Shown here piece after piece: positions 17,521-26,314 of a stretch of DNA of 63,185 nt. Numbering within the stretch: position 1 is the stretch's first letter; each line of letters begins with the position of its first letter. The DNA comes from Anaeromicrobium sp. (lineage in GTDB: Bacteria; Bacillota; Clostridia; Peptostreptococcales; Thermotaleaceae), in assembly GCF_025210435.1 (NCBI RefSeq), contig NZ_JAOART010000087.1:1-63185 (forward strand), written 5' to 3'. The translations under genes and the position numbers were made by a program. The notes under the pieces were generated by a model. That model worked only from the letters and a program-made list of their open reading frames with translations. It did no database searches and was not told where the DNA came from.

Positions 17521-18600
17521 ATGATGAGTATAAAAATAGGTACAGTAGAAAAAATCATTAAGGACAAAGATCATATAAGTGAGCTTTTGGTAAAAATAAA
17601 TAATGAGGATTGTAAAGCTGTATTATACAAAGAACTAACTAACAATGTGGCTGTGGGAGATAGGGTTTTACTAAATACTACAGCTGTAGAGCTGAGTTTA
17701 GGTACAGGTGGAAATCACTTTGTCATATGCAATTTAGAGGATTGTGAGAGGAATTTAAGGCCTGGTGGTCATATTATGAAACTTAGATATACACCATATC
17801 AATTAAAGGTCTTTGCAGCAGAAGAACAGGACAGTGAGTACCATGATTTATTTAATCAATTTAAATCTTTAAATAAAACACCTGTAATAATAGGAACATT
17901 ACACAGTATGTTAGTTCCTATTAGTTTCATGGCAAAACACTTAGATAATCAATTGAAAATAGTATATATAATGACTGATGGAGCAGCATTACCTATTAAT
18001 TTAAGTAAAGCTGTAGATAGTTTAAAGAATAAAAAAATAATTGAAAAGACAATCACAGTTGGAAATTCCTTTGGTGGGGATTTAGAATGTGTAAATATAT
18101 ATAATGGGTTAATTGCGGCAAAGGAAATAGAAAAGGCCGATTTAATAGTAGTTACTATGGGGCCAGGGATAACTGGTACGGGAACTAAATATGGATTCAC
18201 AGGGGTAGAACAAGGCCAAATAATTGATGCGGTAAATACACTAGGTGGAATACCTGTTGCCATACCAAGAATTAGCTTTGCAGATAAACGAAAAAGGCAT
18301 AGGGGAATTAGTCACCATTCCATTACAGTGTTAAAAGAAATTTGCAAAACTAAAGCATATATACCAATACCAAAATTCAATAATGGTAATGATAATGTTT
18401 TAATAAATCAACTTTTAGAAAATAATATAGATAAAAAACATGAAATAAAATATTATAATGTGGAGTATATAGATGAAGTTCTTAGTGCCTGTCCATTTAA
18501 TATGAGAAGTATGGGACGAAATTATATGGAAGATAGAGAATACTTTATAACAGCTGCATTATCATCTAAAATGGCTATTGATTTAATTCAGAATCAATAA
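17521..18600 (+). CDS. DUF3866 family protein
   Basis: 359 aa protein of unknown function, with the family's features such as VTMGPGITGTGTKYGF and the closing ALSSKMAIDLI. No signal peptide or membrane segment. It is the last gene of the SteA-SteB-GT2-GT4 operon, so a link to the envelope glycan is possible but unproved. Start at 17521 or 17524 (ATGATG) after GGTGGTG. Its last 26 bp overlap the 3' end of the convergent mciZ-like gene. Confidence 0.85.
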   Translation: MMSIKIGTVEKIIKDKDHISELLVKINNEDCKAVLYKELTNNVAVGDRVLLNTTAVELSLGTGGNHFVICNLEDCERNLRPGGHIMKLRYTPYQLKVFAAEEQDSEYHDLFNQFKSLNKTPVIIGTLHSMLVPISFMAKHLDNQLKIVYIMTDGAALPINLSKAVDSLKNKKIIEKTITVGNSFGGDLECVNIYNGLIAAKEIEKADLIVVTMGPGITGTGTKYGFTGVEQGQIIDAVNTLGGIPVAIPRISFADKRKRHRGISHHSITVLKEICKTKAYIPIPKFNNGNDNVLINQLLENNIDKKHEIKYYNVEYIDEVLSACPFNMRSMGRNYMEDREYFITAALSSKMAIDLIQNQ

Positions 18601-18706
18601 GATCTTTTAATGTAGAAAAATCTTTTGATACAATTTCTAAAGCTTCTAGAAGTTCTTTAACTTTTCCTACTAAAAAAAATTTATTATTACATATTATTTT
18701 ATGCAC
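18575..18706 (-). CDS. mciZ: MciZ-like small inhibitor of FtsZ
   Basis: A 43-aa minus-strand gene. GTG at 18706-18704 has a GGAAGGAG site 9 nt upstream (18723-18716). The sequence fits MciZ, the about 40-aa mother-cell inhibitor of FtsZ: a short basic N-terminus, LVGK (12-15), a helical stretch with Glu and Leu, then F30 and KDLI (34-37), matching the Bacillus pattern LVGKxxE...F...KDWI. A sigma-E-like promoter lies upstream, and the gene is next to spoIIM, which fits a mother-cell role capping FtsZ filaments. Family assignment rests on one short motif and context; an unrelated small protein is possible. Confidence 0.65.
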   Translation of the reverse strand: MHKIICNNKFFLVGKVKELLEALEIVSKDFSTLKDLIDSELNQ

Positions 18707-18720
18707 ATTTAAGAACTCCT

Positions 18721-18749
18721 TCCCTGTATACTTTTATAATATGCAGGGA
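18721..18749. repeat. hairpin over the mciZ-like promoter
   Basis: TCCCTGTATA (18721-18730) pairs with TATGCAGGGA (18740-18749) with one G-U pair. It overlaps the -10 region and untranslated leader of the minus-strand gene. Confidence 0.4.
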
Positions 18750-18764
18750 AAATTTAAAATATGA
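18736..18764 (-). promoter_or_regulatory. sigma-E-like promoter of the mciZ-like gene
   Basis: On the minus strand, TCATATT (18764-18758) and CATATTAT (18743-18736) are spaced by 14 bp, matching the sigma-E -35 and -10 pattern (kmATATT, 14-15 bp, CATACAnT) with one or two -10 differences. The predicted start lies just before the ribosome binding site. Confidence 0.55.
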
Positions 18765-18778
18765 AAAAAATAGACAAG

Positions 18779-18807
18779 TCATAAAGATGTCCCCTTTTGC
18801 ATAATAT
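18779..18807 (+). promoter_or_regulatory. sigma-E-like promoter of spoIIM
   Basis: TCATAAA (18779-18785), 14-bp spacer, CATAATAT (18800-18807). The -35 is less exact than the divergent one. Sigma-E control of spoIIM is established in Bacillus. Confidence 0.5.
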
Positions 18808-18839
18808 TCTATAAGGTAATATGGAAAGGGGGCATTATA

Positions 18840-19481
18840 ATGGTTAGAAACTTTAAAAATTTAATATATTCCCACATAGAAACCAATACAGGAATTTATT
18901 TTTTAGTCATATTATTTTTTGTAGTGGGTGTTTCAGGTGGTGCATTTACGGTAAAAGCTCTAGGAGATGTACAAAGGCAAGAATTAATGAATTACATGAA
19001 AAATTTTTTCTATGTATTAGACAATAACAAGATAGAAGGAAGTATGGTATTAAAACAATCCATAATGAATAATTTTCAGACTATAATATTAATGTGGCTT
19101 TTAGGCATAACTATTATAGGAATACCCTTTATATTAATAATAGTTTTAATAAGAGGACTAGTAGTGGGATTTACCATAAGCTTTATAATAAGGGAATTAG
19201 GAATTAGGGGTATTGCTTTTTCAGCAGTATCTATATTACCACAAAATCTAATAATAATTCCATCCATAATAATTGTGGCAGTTTTAGGTATTTCCTTTGG
19301 AAAAACTTTTGTTCAGAATAAATTTTTAAAGTATAATCATAATAAATATTCACCACTTAAGAAAATAATCGCTTATAGTAGCTTAGTCTGTTTTATATTT
19401 TTTTTAACTTTATTTGGATGTATTATTGAAGCATATGTGTCACCTGTTTTAATGGGGCTTTTGACAAATTCTGTAATATAG
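18840..19481 (+). CDS. spoIIM: stage II sporulation protein M
   Basis: Membrane subunit of the SpoIID-SpoIIM-SpoIIP complex that drives engulfment of the forespore; it anchors SpoIIP in the mother-cell membrane. 213 aa with about five hydrophobic helices, including residues 20-42, 83-110 and the C-terminal FFLTLFGCIIEAYVSP. The FSAVSILPQNLIIIPSI segment is typical. AAAGGGGG lies upstream of ATG 18840. Gene order spoIIM-xerD-deoB-dacF matches Bacillus without fur and pupG. Confidence 0.93.
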   Translation: MVRNFKNLIYSHIETNTGIYFLVILFFVVGVSGGAFTVKALGDVQRQELMNYMKNFFYVLDNNKIEGSMVLKQSIMNNFQTIILMWLLGITIIGIPFILIIVLIRGLVVGFTISFIIRELGIRGIAFSAVSILPQNLIIIPSIIIVAVLGISFGKTFVQNKFLKYNHNKYSPLKKIIAYSSLVCFIFFLTLFGCIIEAYVSPVLMGLLTNSVI

Positions 19482-19690
19482 ATTTTGGATATAAATTTGA
19501 AAAAGCACTTTACATTATGAGTTTTAATTTTTATAATTTTAAGTGAAGCAACTATAATAAATTAGGTTTCATTTAAGTATTAGCTAGAGAGGTCCCTTGA
19601 AAAGAGAGAAGATTATTTATAAAAACATTTTGAGAAATAGATAAATATTTAATAAAATAAATATAGTATAAGATAAAAGGGGACAAGTTT

Positions 19691-20572
19691 ATGAATGAGT
19701 ATGTTGAGAATTTTATAGATTACATAACTAATGAAAGAGAATTATCAAAAAACACTTTAGATTCATATAAAAGAGATATATATCAATTCATGCTTTTTTT
19801 AGACACTATGAAAATAGGAAATATAGATGATGTGACAAAGACAAACATAATAACTTATATGATTCATTTAAAGAAAGCTGGAAGGGCAACTTCTACTATT
19901 TCTAGAAATTTAGCTTCTATAAGATCTTTTTTTCAGTATTTATTTGCTAAAAGGCATATATCTAAAAATCCTACTTTGAATTTAGAATCTCCAAAGGGAG
20001 AAAAGAAACTTCCCACAATTCTAACCATTGAAGAAATAGAGCTTTTGTTAGATCAACCTAATATTCATAAACAAAAGGGAATTAGGGATAAGGCCATGTT
20101 AGAACTATTATACGCAACGGGAATTAGGGTTTCTGAGTTGGTAGAATTAACTATAGAAGATGTAAACTTAAGTATGAGTTACTTAAAGTGCAACAAAACT
20201 AATAAAGAAAGAATAATTCCAATGGGGTCTATGGCTTTAGAAGCACTAAAAAATTACTTGGAAAATTGCAGGGACCAAATGGTTAAAGAAGATGAGGAAT
20301 CTTTATTTGTAAATGTTAAAGGAAAACCCATGTCAAGACAGGGATTTTGGAAGATAATCAAAAAGTATGCCCACAATGCTCAAATAAAAAAAACTATCAC
20401 TCCTCAAGTTTTAAGACATTCCTTTGCAATACATCTTCTACAAAATGGTGCAGATTTAAAATCTATACAAAAGATGTTAGGTCATTCAGATATATCTACT
20501 ACTAATATATATGCTTTAATAAATAGTAAAAAAATTAATGAAGTCTATACAAAGGCCCACCCAAGGGCATAA
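19691..20572 (+). CDS. xerD: tyrosine recombinase XerD
   Basis: Resolves chromosome dimers at dif with XerC, under control of FtsK. 293 aa: SAM-like N-terminal DNA-binding domain (1-90) and C-terminal catalytic domain with Arg146 ([10 protein letters not shown]), Lys172, Arg242 (LRHS), His265 (LGHSD) and nucleophile Tyr274. The first His of the usual HxLRH box is Gln239 here ([10 protein letters not shown]). The 209-bp gap upstream holds a TATAAT near 19550 and no gene I can support. Confidence 0.93.
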   Translation: MNEYVENFIDYITNERELSKNTLDSYKRDIYQFMLFLDTMKIGNIDDVTKTNIITYMIHLKKAGRATSTISRNLASIRSFFQYLFAKRHISKNPTLNLESPKGEKKLPTILTIEEIELLLDQPNIHKQKGIRDKAMLELLYATGIRVSELVELTIEDVNLSMSYLKCNKTNKERIIPMGSMALEALKNYLENCRDQMVKEDEESLFVNVKGKPMSRQGFWKIIKKYAHNAQIKKTITPQVLRHSFAIHLLQNGADLKSIQKMLGHSDISTTNIYALINSKKINEVYTKAHPRA

Positions 20573-20669
20573 ATTAAAATTGCTAGAAAATTTCAAATCT
20601 TATATTACTCAATTACTTTATAAATTAATGGGTATAATATTTGTAATAGAAAACAAAGGAGGCAATAAG

Positions 20670-21839
20670 GTGATTAATAGAACAACTATTATAATATTAG
20701 ACAGTGTAGGAATAGGAGCATTACCAGATTCCAAATCCTATGGTGATGAGGGGGTTAACACTCTTGAAAATATAGCAAAGGTATGTGGTGGAATAAAATT
20801 ACCTAATCTAGTGGAGTTAGGCCTAGGTAACATAGATGGTATTGAAAATATAGATAAAGTTTTAAATCCAAAGGGAGCCTATGGTAAGGCTGATGAAATC
20901 TCAAAGGGAAAAGATACTACTACAGGCCATTGGGAAATTGTTGGTTTAAAGATAGAAGAACCATTTAAAACATACCCAGATGGATTTCCAAAGCATATAA
21001 TAGAAAAGTTTGAAGAAAAAATAGGCAGGAAAGTACTAGGAAACAAGGTGGCTTCAGGAACAGAAATAATCAAGGAATTAGGACCAGAACATGTTGAAAC
21101 AGGAAATCCTATAGTGTACACTTCGGCAGATAGTGTATTTCAAGTGGCAGCCCATGAAGGTGTAATTCCCCTTGACGAACTTTATGAAATTTGCTCAACT
21201 GCTAGGGAAATGCTAAGGGGTGAAGATCAGGTTGCAAGAGTTATAGCTAGACCATTTATTGGGGAAATAGGAAACTTTACAAGAACTGCGAATAGAAGGG
21301 ATTACTCATTAAAACCTTTTGATAAAACTGTCCTTGATTTTGCAAAAGAAAAGGGACTAGATGTAATTGCAGTAGGTAAAATAGAGGATATATTTGATGG
21401 ACAAGGAATAACGGAAGCTGTCCATACGAAGAGTAATATGGATGGAGTAGATAAGACTATAGAGTATCTAAAGGCAGATAACAAAGGTATAATATTTACA
21501 AATCTTGTAGATTTTGATGCTAAATTTGGACATAGAAGAAATCCAGAAGGATACAAGGAAGCCCTAGAAGAATTTGATAAAAGAATGCCTGAAATAATAG
21601 AAAGCTTAAAGGAAGATGATCTATTAATAATAACAGCAGATCATGGAAACGATCCTACATACAAGGGAACAGATCATACCAGAGAATATATTCCTATCCT
21701 AGTATACGGAAAGAATGTTAAATCGGCAGTTAATTTAGGGATTAGAAAATCTTTTGCTGATATAGGAGCAACTATAGCAGATATACTAGATACACAAATA
21801 CCTAAAAATGGAGAGAGTTTTAAAGATATGATCATATAA
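20670..21839 (+). CDS. deoB: phosphopentomutase
   Basis: Interconverts (deoxy)ribose-1-phosphate and -5-phosphate in nucleoside salvage. 389 aa from GTG 20670, which has AAAGGAGG 7 nt upstream; the frame extends further upstream into xerD but without initiation signals. Alkaline-phosphatase-fold motifs: [13 protein letters not shown] at the start, DTTTGHWE (catalytic Thr), and [21 protein letters not shown] with metal ligands. Same order as Bacillus drm-dacF, with the purine nucleoside phosphorylase gene absent. Confidence 0.96.
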   Translation: MINRTTIIILDSVGIGALPDSKSYGDEGVNTLENIAKVCGGIKLPNLVELGLGNIDGIENIDKVLNPKGAYGKADEISKGKDTTTGHWEIVGLKIEEPFKTYPDGFPKHIIEKFEEKIGRKVLGNKVASGTEIIKELGPEHVETGNPIVYTSADSVFQVAAHEGVIPLDELYEICSTAREMLRGEDQVARVIARPFIGEIGNFTRTANRRDYSLKPFDKTVLDFAKEKGLDVIAVGKIEDIFDGQGITEAVHTKSNMDGVDKTIEYLKADNKGIIFTNLVDFDAKFGHRRNPEGYKEALEEFDKRMPEIIESLKEDDLLIITADHGNDPTYKGTDHTREYIPILVYGKNVKSAVNLGIRKSFADIGATIADILDTQIPKNGESFKDMII

Positions 21840-21844
21840 TAAAT

Positions 21845-21891
21845 AGAGATATGAAAGAGATGGTAATCTTTTTCATATCTCTTATTTTTTT
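21845..21891 (+). terminator. terminator after deoB
   Basis: AGAGATATGAAA (21845-21856) pairs with TTTCATATCTCT (21871-21882), followed by a T-rich tract. Confidence 0.85.
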
Positions 21892-22003
21892 AAAAATAAC
21901 TTGTTACTTTTGAGAAAAACTTTAATTATTCAACAACCTATTGAATAAGTATATTAATGGGTGGAAAAGCTAAAATTAAAATCATGCTTAAGGAGGGAAA
22001 ACA

Positions 22004-23167
22004 TTGAAAAAATATTCAATAAAAATAGTCATTTATATAATGTTATTTATGTTAATATTCACTGGCCAGATGAGTCTAGTATGGGCAAATCCCTTTGATG
22101 TAGATGCTAGATCTGCTATTTTAATGGATCCATGTAGTGGAAAAGTCATATATGAAAAAAATCCTAATGATAAATTGCCTCCAGCTAGTGTAACAAAAAT
22201 AATGACTATGTTAATCACCATGGAAGAAATTGATTCAGGAAATATAGACTTAACAGATAAGGTGACCATAAGCGAACATGCTTCTAGTATGGGAGGAAGT
22301 CAGCTATATATGGAACCGGGAGAAGTAAGAACAGTAGAAGAGTTAATGAAAGGTATTGCAGTTGCATCTGCCAATGATGGATGTGTGGCTATGGCTGAGT
22401 TCATATCAGGTTCAGAAGAAGTATTTGTTAAGAGAATGAATGATAAGGCTAAAGAATTGGGTATGAATAATACTCAGTTTATGAATACTAATGGATTGCC
22501 AGAGGAAGGTCATTATACAACAGCATATGATATTGCTTTAATGTCTAAGGAATTATTAAAACACCCTAAGATACATAAATGGTTAACCATATGGATGGAC
22601 ACTCTAACAGTTGGATTACCTAACAAGAAAAAAACTGTTCTACAACTTACTAATACTAATAAATTAATTAGATTCTATAAAGGAGCAAATGGCATAAAGA
22701 CAGGTTACACATCTGATGCAAAATACTGTCTATCAGCCTCAGCTAAAAAAAATGGTTTTAGCTTAATAGCCATAATTCTAGGTAGTCCCACATCAAAGAT
22801 TAGATTTGCTGAAGCCAGTAAATTATTAAATTATGGATTTTCAAATTATAGTATGGTAAATGTTGCTAAGAAAAATCAGATTATGGGACAAATAAGGGTT
22901 GATAAAGGAAAGGTAGAATATATAAACGTCATTGCAAAGGATAATGTGGGAACCACAGTAAAAAAGGGCCAAGAGAAGGAAGTACATAAGGAAGTTGTAA
23001 TACAAAAAAGCATAAAAGCTCCATTAAAAGCTGGTAGTAAGGTTGGATATATATCCTTATCATTAAAAGGAAAAGAAATAACTAAGATAGATTTAGTGGC
23101 AGAAAAGGATGTGAAAAAAGCCAATATATTAGATATATTTACTCGATTGAGTGATAATTTATTATGA
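22004..23167 (+). CDS. dacF: D-alanyl-D-alanine carboxypeptidase (DacF type)
   Basis: Penicillin-binding protein trimming the terminal D-Ala of peptidoglycan stem peptides; DacF acts on forespore peptidoglycan in Bacillus. 387 aa: signal peptide (1-28), SVTK with catalytic Ser62 and Lys65, SAN (122-124), KTG in GIKTGYT, then a C-terminal beta domain and a closing amphipathic segment for membrane attachment. TTG start with AAGGAGGG 7 nt upstream. An inverted repeat at 21926-21948 lies in its leader. I did not find a convincing sigma-F promoter. Confidence 0.92.
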   Translation: MKKYSIKIVIYIMLFMLIFTGQMSLVWANPFDVDARSAILMDPCSGKVIYEKNPNDKLPPASVTKIMTMLITMEEIDSGNIDLTDKVTISEHASSMGGSQLYMEPGEVRTVEELMKGIAVASANDGCVAMAEFISGSEEVFVKRMNDKAKELGMNNTQFMNTNGLPEEGHYTTAYDIALMSKELLKHPKIHKWLTIWMDTLTVGLPNKKKTVLQLTNTNKLIRFYKGANGIKTGYTSDAKYCLSASAKKNGFSLIAIILGSPTSKIRFAEASKLLNYGFSNYSMVNVAKKNQIMGQIRVDKGKVEYINVIAKDNVGTTVKKGQEKEVHKEVVIQKSIKAPLKAGSKVGYISLSLKGKEITKIDLVAEKDVKKANILDIFTRLSDNLL

Positions 23168-23220
23168 AAAAATCTTACAATGAATAATTATAATTAAAAT
23201 ACCTAATAGATATTATATAG

Positions 23221-23262
23221 CCCCTATAAGTGGAAAGATATTGTCCACTAATAGGGGTTTTA
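23221..23262 (+). terminator. terminator after dacF
   Basis: CCCCTATAAGTGGA (23221-23234) pairs with TCCACTAATAGGGG (23244-23257), one mismatch, followed by TTTTAT. Confidence 0.85.
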
Positions 23263-23352
23263 TAGTTCATAAATGGGGACAGGAGAGTGTAAAATGTGAT
23301 ATAATGGGTATCGTATATAATTTCATTAACAAATAATTTAAGAGGTGAGACT

Positions 23353-24096
23353 ATGGCACTAAATCTCAAACTAGAAACTTTTGAAGGACCCCTTGACCTA
23401 TTGTTTCACTTAATAGAAAAGGCTAAGGTTGATATATACGATATACCTATTTTTAATATAACTCAGCAATATATTGAGTACATTGATCAAATGAAAAAAT
23501 TTGACTTAGAAATAACTAGTGAATTTCTAGTTATGGCTTCAACTTTAATGGAAATCAAGTCAAAAATGCTCCTACCAAATAAGAAAGAAACTCAATTAGA
23601 ATTGGATTTAGAGGAAGACCCTAGACAAGAATTAATTTTAAAACTTGTAGAATATAAAAAGTTTAAGGAAGCTGCCTTGAGCTTAAAAGACAGGCAAAAC
23701 TTATATAAGAAAATCTTTTATAAGGAACAAGAACAGATAGATGAATATATAATAAAAGATGTTTATGACCCCCTTGATTTAGAATTATGTATTTTGAAAG
23801 AAGCTTTCCAAAATATATTAAAAAGAAAGAAAAAAGAAGAAAGTATAAACATAGATATTCAAATTCTAAAAAGGGAAGAAATAACAATTGAAGATAAACT
23901 AAAATACATAAGGGGAAAATTACAAAGCCGTGCTCAAATAGAATTTGAAGAATTATTTTCAGATTTCTATACTAAAACTGAATTAGTGGTCACTTTCTTA
24001 GCTATACTAGAGTTAATAAAATTGAAGGTAATACGTGTTAAGCAGGATAAGGCATTTGAGAAAATACATTTAAGAAAAGTAAGTAAAGAGGTGTAA
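23353..24096 (+). CDS. scpA: segregation and condensation protein A
   Basis: Kleisin subunit that bridges the SMC dimer and binds ScpB in the bacterial condensin. 247 aa: N-terminal helical domain (LETFEGPLDLLFHLIEKAKVDIYDIPI), a charged linker, and a C-terminal winged helix (VVTFLAILELIKLKVIRVKQ). GAGGTGAG precedes the ATG. scpB starts 3 bp after its stop. Confidence 0.96.
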   Translation: MALNLKLETFEGPLDLLFHLIEKAKVDIYDIPIFNITQQYIEYIDQMKKFDLEITSEFLVMASTLMEIKSKMLLPNKKETQLELDLEEDPRQELILKLVEYKKFKEAALSLKDRQNLYKKIFYKEQEQIDEYIIKDVYDPLDLELCILKEAFQNILKRKKKEESINIDIQILKREEITIEDKLKYIRGKLQSRAQIEFEELFSDFYTKTELVVTFLAILELIKLKVIRVKQDKAFEKIHLRKVSKEV

Positions 24097-24099
24097 CTT

Positions 24100-24624
24100 T
24101 TGAAGGAGGAAAAAATAAAATCTATAATAGAATCATTTTTATTCGTATGGGGTGAACCATTAGATATTAAGTTAATAAGCAAAACACTAGAACTATCACC
24201 TGCATACGTGAGAAAAGTAATAATAGATATGAAAAATATTTATGAAAAGGAAAATAGGGGTATACAAATAATAGAAGTGAACAATAAATTTCAATTATCA
24301 ACTAACAAAGAAAACTATGAATATATACAAAAATTATGTACTCCACCACAAAATAAAGGACTTACTCAGGCAGCTTTAGAGGTGGTATCCATAATAGCAT
24401 ATAAACAACCTATAACTAGGCCAGAGATAGAGGCTATAAGGGGTGTAAAGAGTGACAAAGCCATTACTACTCTCGTAGATAGAAATTTAATATGTGAAAA
24501 TGGAAGACTTGATAAACCAGGTAAGCCCATATTATATATAACTACTGACGAATTTTTAAGATCTTTTGGTATAAATAACTTGGAATCATTACCAACTTTA
24601 GAAGATGAAGAAATGGGAAATTAG
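24100..24624 (+). CDS. scpB: segregation and condensation protein B
   Basis: Winged-helix dimer that binds the ScpA linker in the SMC complex. 174 aa with two winged-helix units and the signature ALEVVSIIAYKQPITRPEIE (about 88-107). TTG start 3 bp after scpA with GAGGTG in the scpA end, so translation is probably coupled. Confidence 0.95.
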   Translation: MKEEKIKSIIESFLFVWGEPLDIKLISKTLELSPAYVRKVIIDMKNIYEKENRGIQIIEVNNKFQLSTNKENYEYIQKLCTPPQNKGLTQAALEVVSIIAYKQPITRPEIEAIRGVKSDKAITTLVDRNLICENGRLDKPGKPILYITTDEFLRSFGINNLESLPTLEDEEMGN

Positions 24625-24653
24625 AGCATGAAATTATTTTCATGCTTTTTTTT
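24625..24653 (+). terminator. terminator after scpB
   Basis: AGCATGAAA (24625-24633) pairs with TTTCATGCT (24638-24646), then a long T-run. Confidence 0.88.
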
Positions 24654-24724
24654 TATATTAAGAGTAATTATTAAAAAAATGGAAAAAATATACTAGAATA
24701 ATAACTTTGTATGGAGGTGACTAG

Positions 24725-25237
24725 TTGATATATTTTCTATTAATAGGAAGTGTATTTATATTTTCCATAATAATCATGTTTATACCAATAAGAGTTATGA
24801 TAATTTTAAAAAATAATACATATGATTTTGACTTAACTGTTAAGGCCCCATTTAAAAGGATAGAGAAAAGTTTAGACATAAGGGAAGAGATGGCTAATAG
24901 GTATAAAGAAAAGGGAAAGACTAAAAATGAAGTGGAATTAGAAAATATGTTTTACGTATTAAAATATATTTTGAAAAAAGCAAGTCTTGATAATTTTGTA
25001 TGGGAAACCCAATTAGGGACAGGAAATGGAGCATGGACAGCTATTTTTTCAGGAATAATTATTGTAATTAAGGAAAACATAAAAATATTAATAAAAAGGA
25101 ATATAGGTTATAAGAGCTTAATATTTTCAACTACTCCCTCCTATACAAAGATAAGTATAGATAACTCATTAGAATGTACTATAAAAATTAAAATTATATA
25201 CATTATTATGGCAAGTATAAAATTAAAAAGGAAGTGA
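24725..25237 (+). CDS. ytfI: DUF2953 membrane protein (YtfI-like)
   Basis: 170 aa. An N-terminal transmembrane helix (2-25) precedes a soluble domain with the family-type WETQLGTGNGAWTAIFSGII (about 98-117). TTG start with GGAGGTGA just upstream. It stands directly before ytfJ (4 bp apart), as in Bacillus ytfI-ytfJ. Function is unknown; the pair is linked to sporulation. Confidence 0.82.
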   Translation: MIYFLLIGSVFIFSIIIMFIPIRVMIILKNNTYDFDLTVKAPFKRIEKSLDIREEMANRYKEKGKTKNEVELENMFYVLKYILKKASLDNFVWETQLGTGNGAWTAIFSGIIIVIKENIKILIKRNIGYKSLIFSTTPSYTKISIDNSLECTIKIKIIYIIMASIKLKRK

Positions 25238-25241
25238 AAAG

Positions 25242-25706
25242 ATGGCACAATATCCCATTGAAGCTTTAATGCAAACTACTATGGAGAGCTTAAAAGAAAT
25301 GATAGATGTAAATACCATAGTAGGTGACCCTGTTGAAACGCCAAGTGGTACTATTGTAATACCCATATCAAAGGTATCCTTTGGATTCGTATCAGGAGGA
25401 GCTGAATATGAAAAAACAAGTAAGAATAAGGAAGAAAATAATAGGGAAGATCAAGAAGAAGACAATTCCCAAGAGGAAGACAAAAAGGATAAACTTCCAT
25501 TTGGTGGAGGTTCAGGAGCAGGAGTCTCTGTACAACCAGTGGCATTTATGATAGTTTCTAATAATGAAATGAAATTAATGCCAGTAGACCAAAATGCTAG
25601 TATATTGGATAATGTTATGAATTTTATGCCAAAATTTTTAGATAAAATTCAAGATATGGTAAAAAAGGATGATAAAAAGGAAGAAGAAAATGACATTATT
25701 CTGTAA
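25242..25706 (+). CDS. ytfJ: sporulation protein YtfJ
   Basis: GerW/YtfJ-type spore protein, 154 aa. In Bacillus, GerW is needed for normal spore germination. Conserved opening (PIEALMQTTMESLKEMIDVNT), the IPISKVSFGFVSGGAEY core, a Glu/Lys/Asp-rich insert (about 62-86) and the Gly-rich PFGGGSGAGVSVQPVAF. The terminator stem begins inside its last codons. Confidence 0.9.
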   Translation: MAQYPIEALMQTTMESLKEMIDVNTIVGDPVETPSGTIVIPISKVSFGFVSGGAEYEKTSKNKEENNREDQEEDNSQEEDKKDKLPFGGGSGAGVSVQPVAFMIVSNNEMKLMPVDQNASILDNVMNFMPKFLDKIQDMVKKDDKKEEENDIIL

Positions 25707-25734
25707 GGGATATTCCCCTACAGAATATTTTTTT
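25698..25734 (+). terminator. terminator overlapping the ytfJ stop
   Basis: ATTCTGTAAGGG (25698-25709) pairs with CCCCTACAGAAT (25715-25726), one mismatch, then ATTTTTTT. The ytfJ stop codon lies in the left arm. Confidence 0.82.
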
Positions 25735-25787
25735 CATATGCCTAAATATGATATATTATATTTATGAGTACATGAGGGGGAATATAA

Positions 25788-26198
25788 GTGGAAATTAAAG
25801 AAGCTATTGATTTGATATGGAAAAATAGGAAGTATACTACGGATGACCCTAAAAAGGCCATAAGTCACTTAAATGAAGAAGTGGCAGAGTCTATGAAAGC
25901 TTTAATTAAAGGAGATATTAACAAAGCTAAAAGGGAATTAGAAGATGCGTTATCCTGTTTATTTATTGCTTTAAAGGTTATGGATGTGGATGTGGAGAAA
26001 GCTATTACAAATCAAATAAGGCAAATGAACTCAAGAAATAAAAAGGTGATGATTTTTAGAAAGGATAAGGTAGAGATTTTAGTAGACAATAATGTAAAAG
26101 GCGGATGGTATGTTTGGAGTGAGGAAGATTTAAAGGAAGCTGAAAAAATTGCTAAGGAATTTGGTTGTGAAATTATATATGAAAATAAATCTTTTTAG
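25788..26198 (+). CDS. MazG-like nucleotide pyrophosphohydrolase family protein
   Basis: 136 aa. Residues 15-80 show the all-alpha NTP pyrophosphohydrolase pattern with LNEEVAES and ELEDALSCLFIAL acidic helices that bind magnesium. The C-terminal about 50 residues (ILVDNNVKGGWYVWSEEDLKEAEKIAKEFGCEIIY) form a separate small domain. GTG start with GAGGGGG 7 nt upstream. Likely a housecleaning nucleotidase; substrate not shown. Confidence 0.7.
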   Translation: MEIKEAIDLIWKNRKYTTDDPKKAISHLNEEVAESMKALIKGDINKAKRELEDALSCLFIALKVMDVDVEKAITNQIRQMNSRNKKVMIFRKDKVEILVDNNVKGGWYVWSEEDLKEAEKIAKEFGCEIIYENKSF

Positions 26199-26314
26199 CT
26201 ATAAATAATTGATTACTATAGAAAAAATTGGACAAAATGAATACTTTTATAAACTTATATTTTCATCTTCAAGGGTAGATAATAATATTAATATTACCTT
26301 TTGGAGTGATAAAT

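Noticed and set aside
20538-20669. Upstream extension of deoB
   Set aside because: It overlaps xerD and has no initiation signal; GTG 20670 has AAAGGAGG at ideal spacing.
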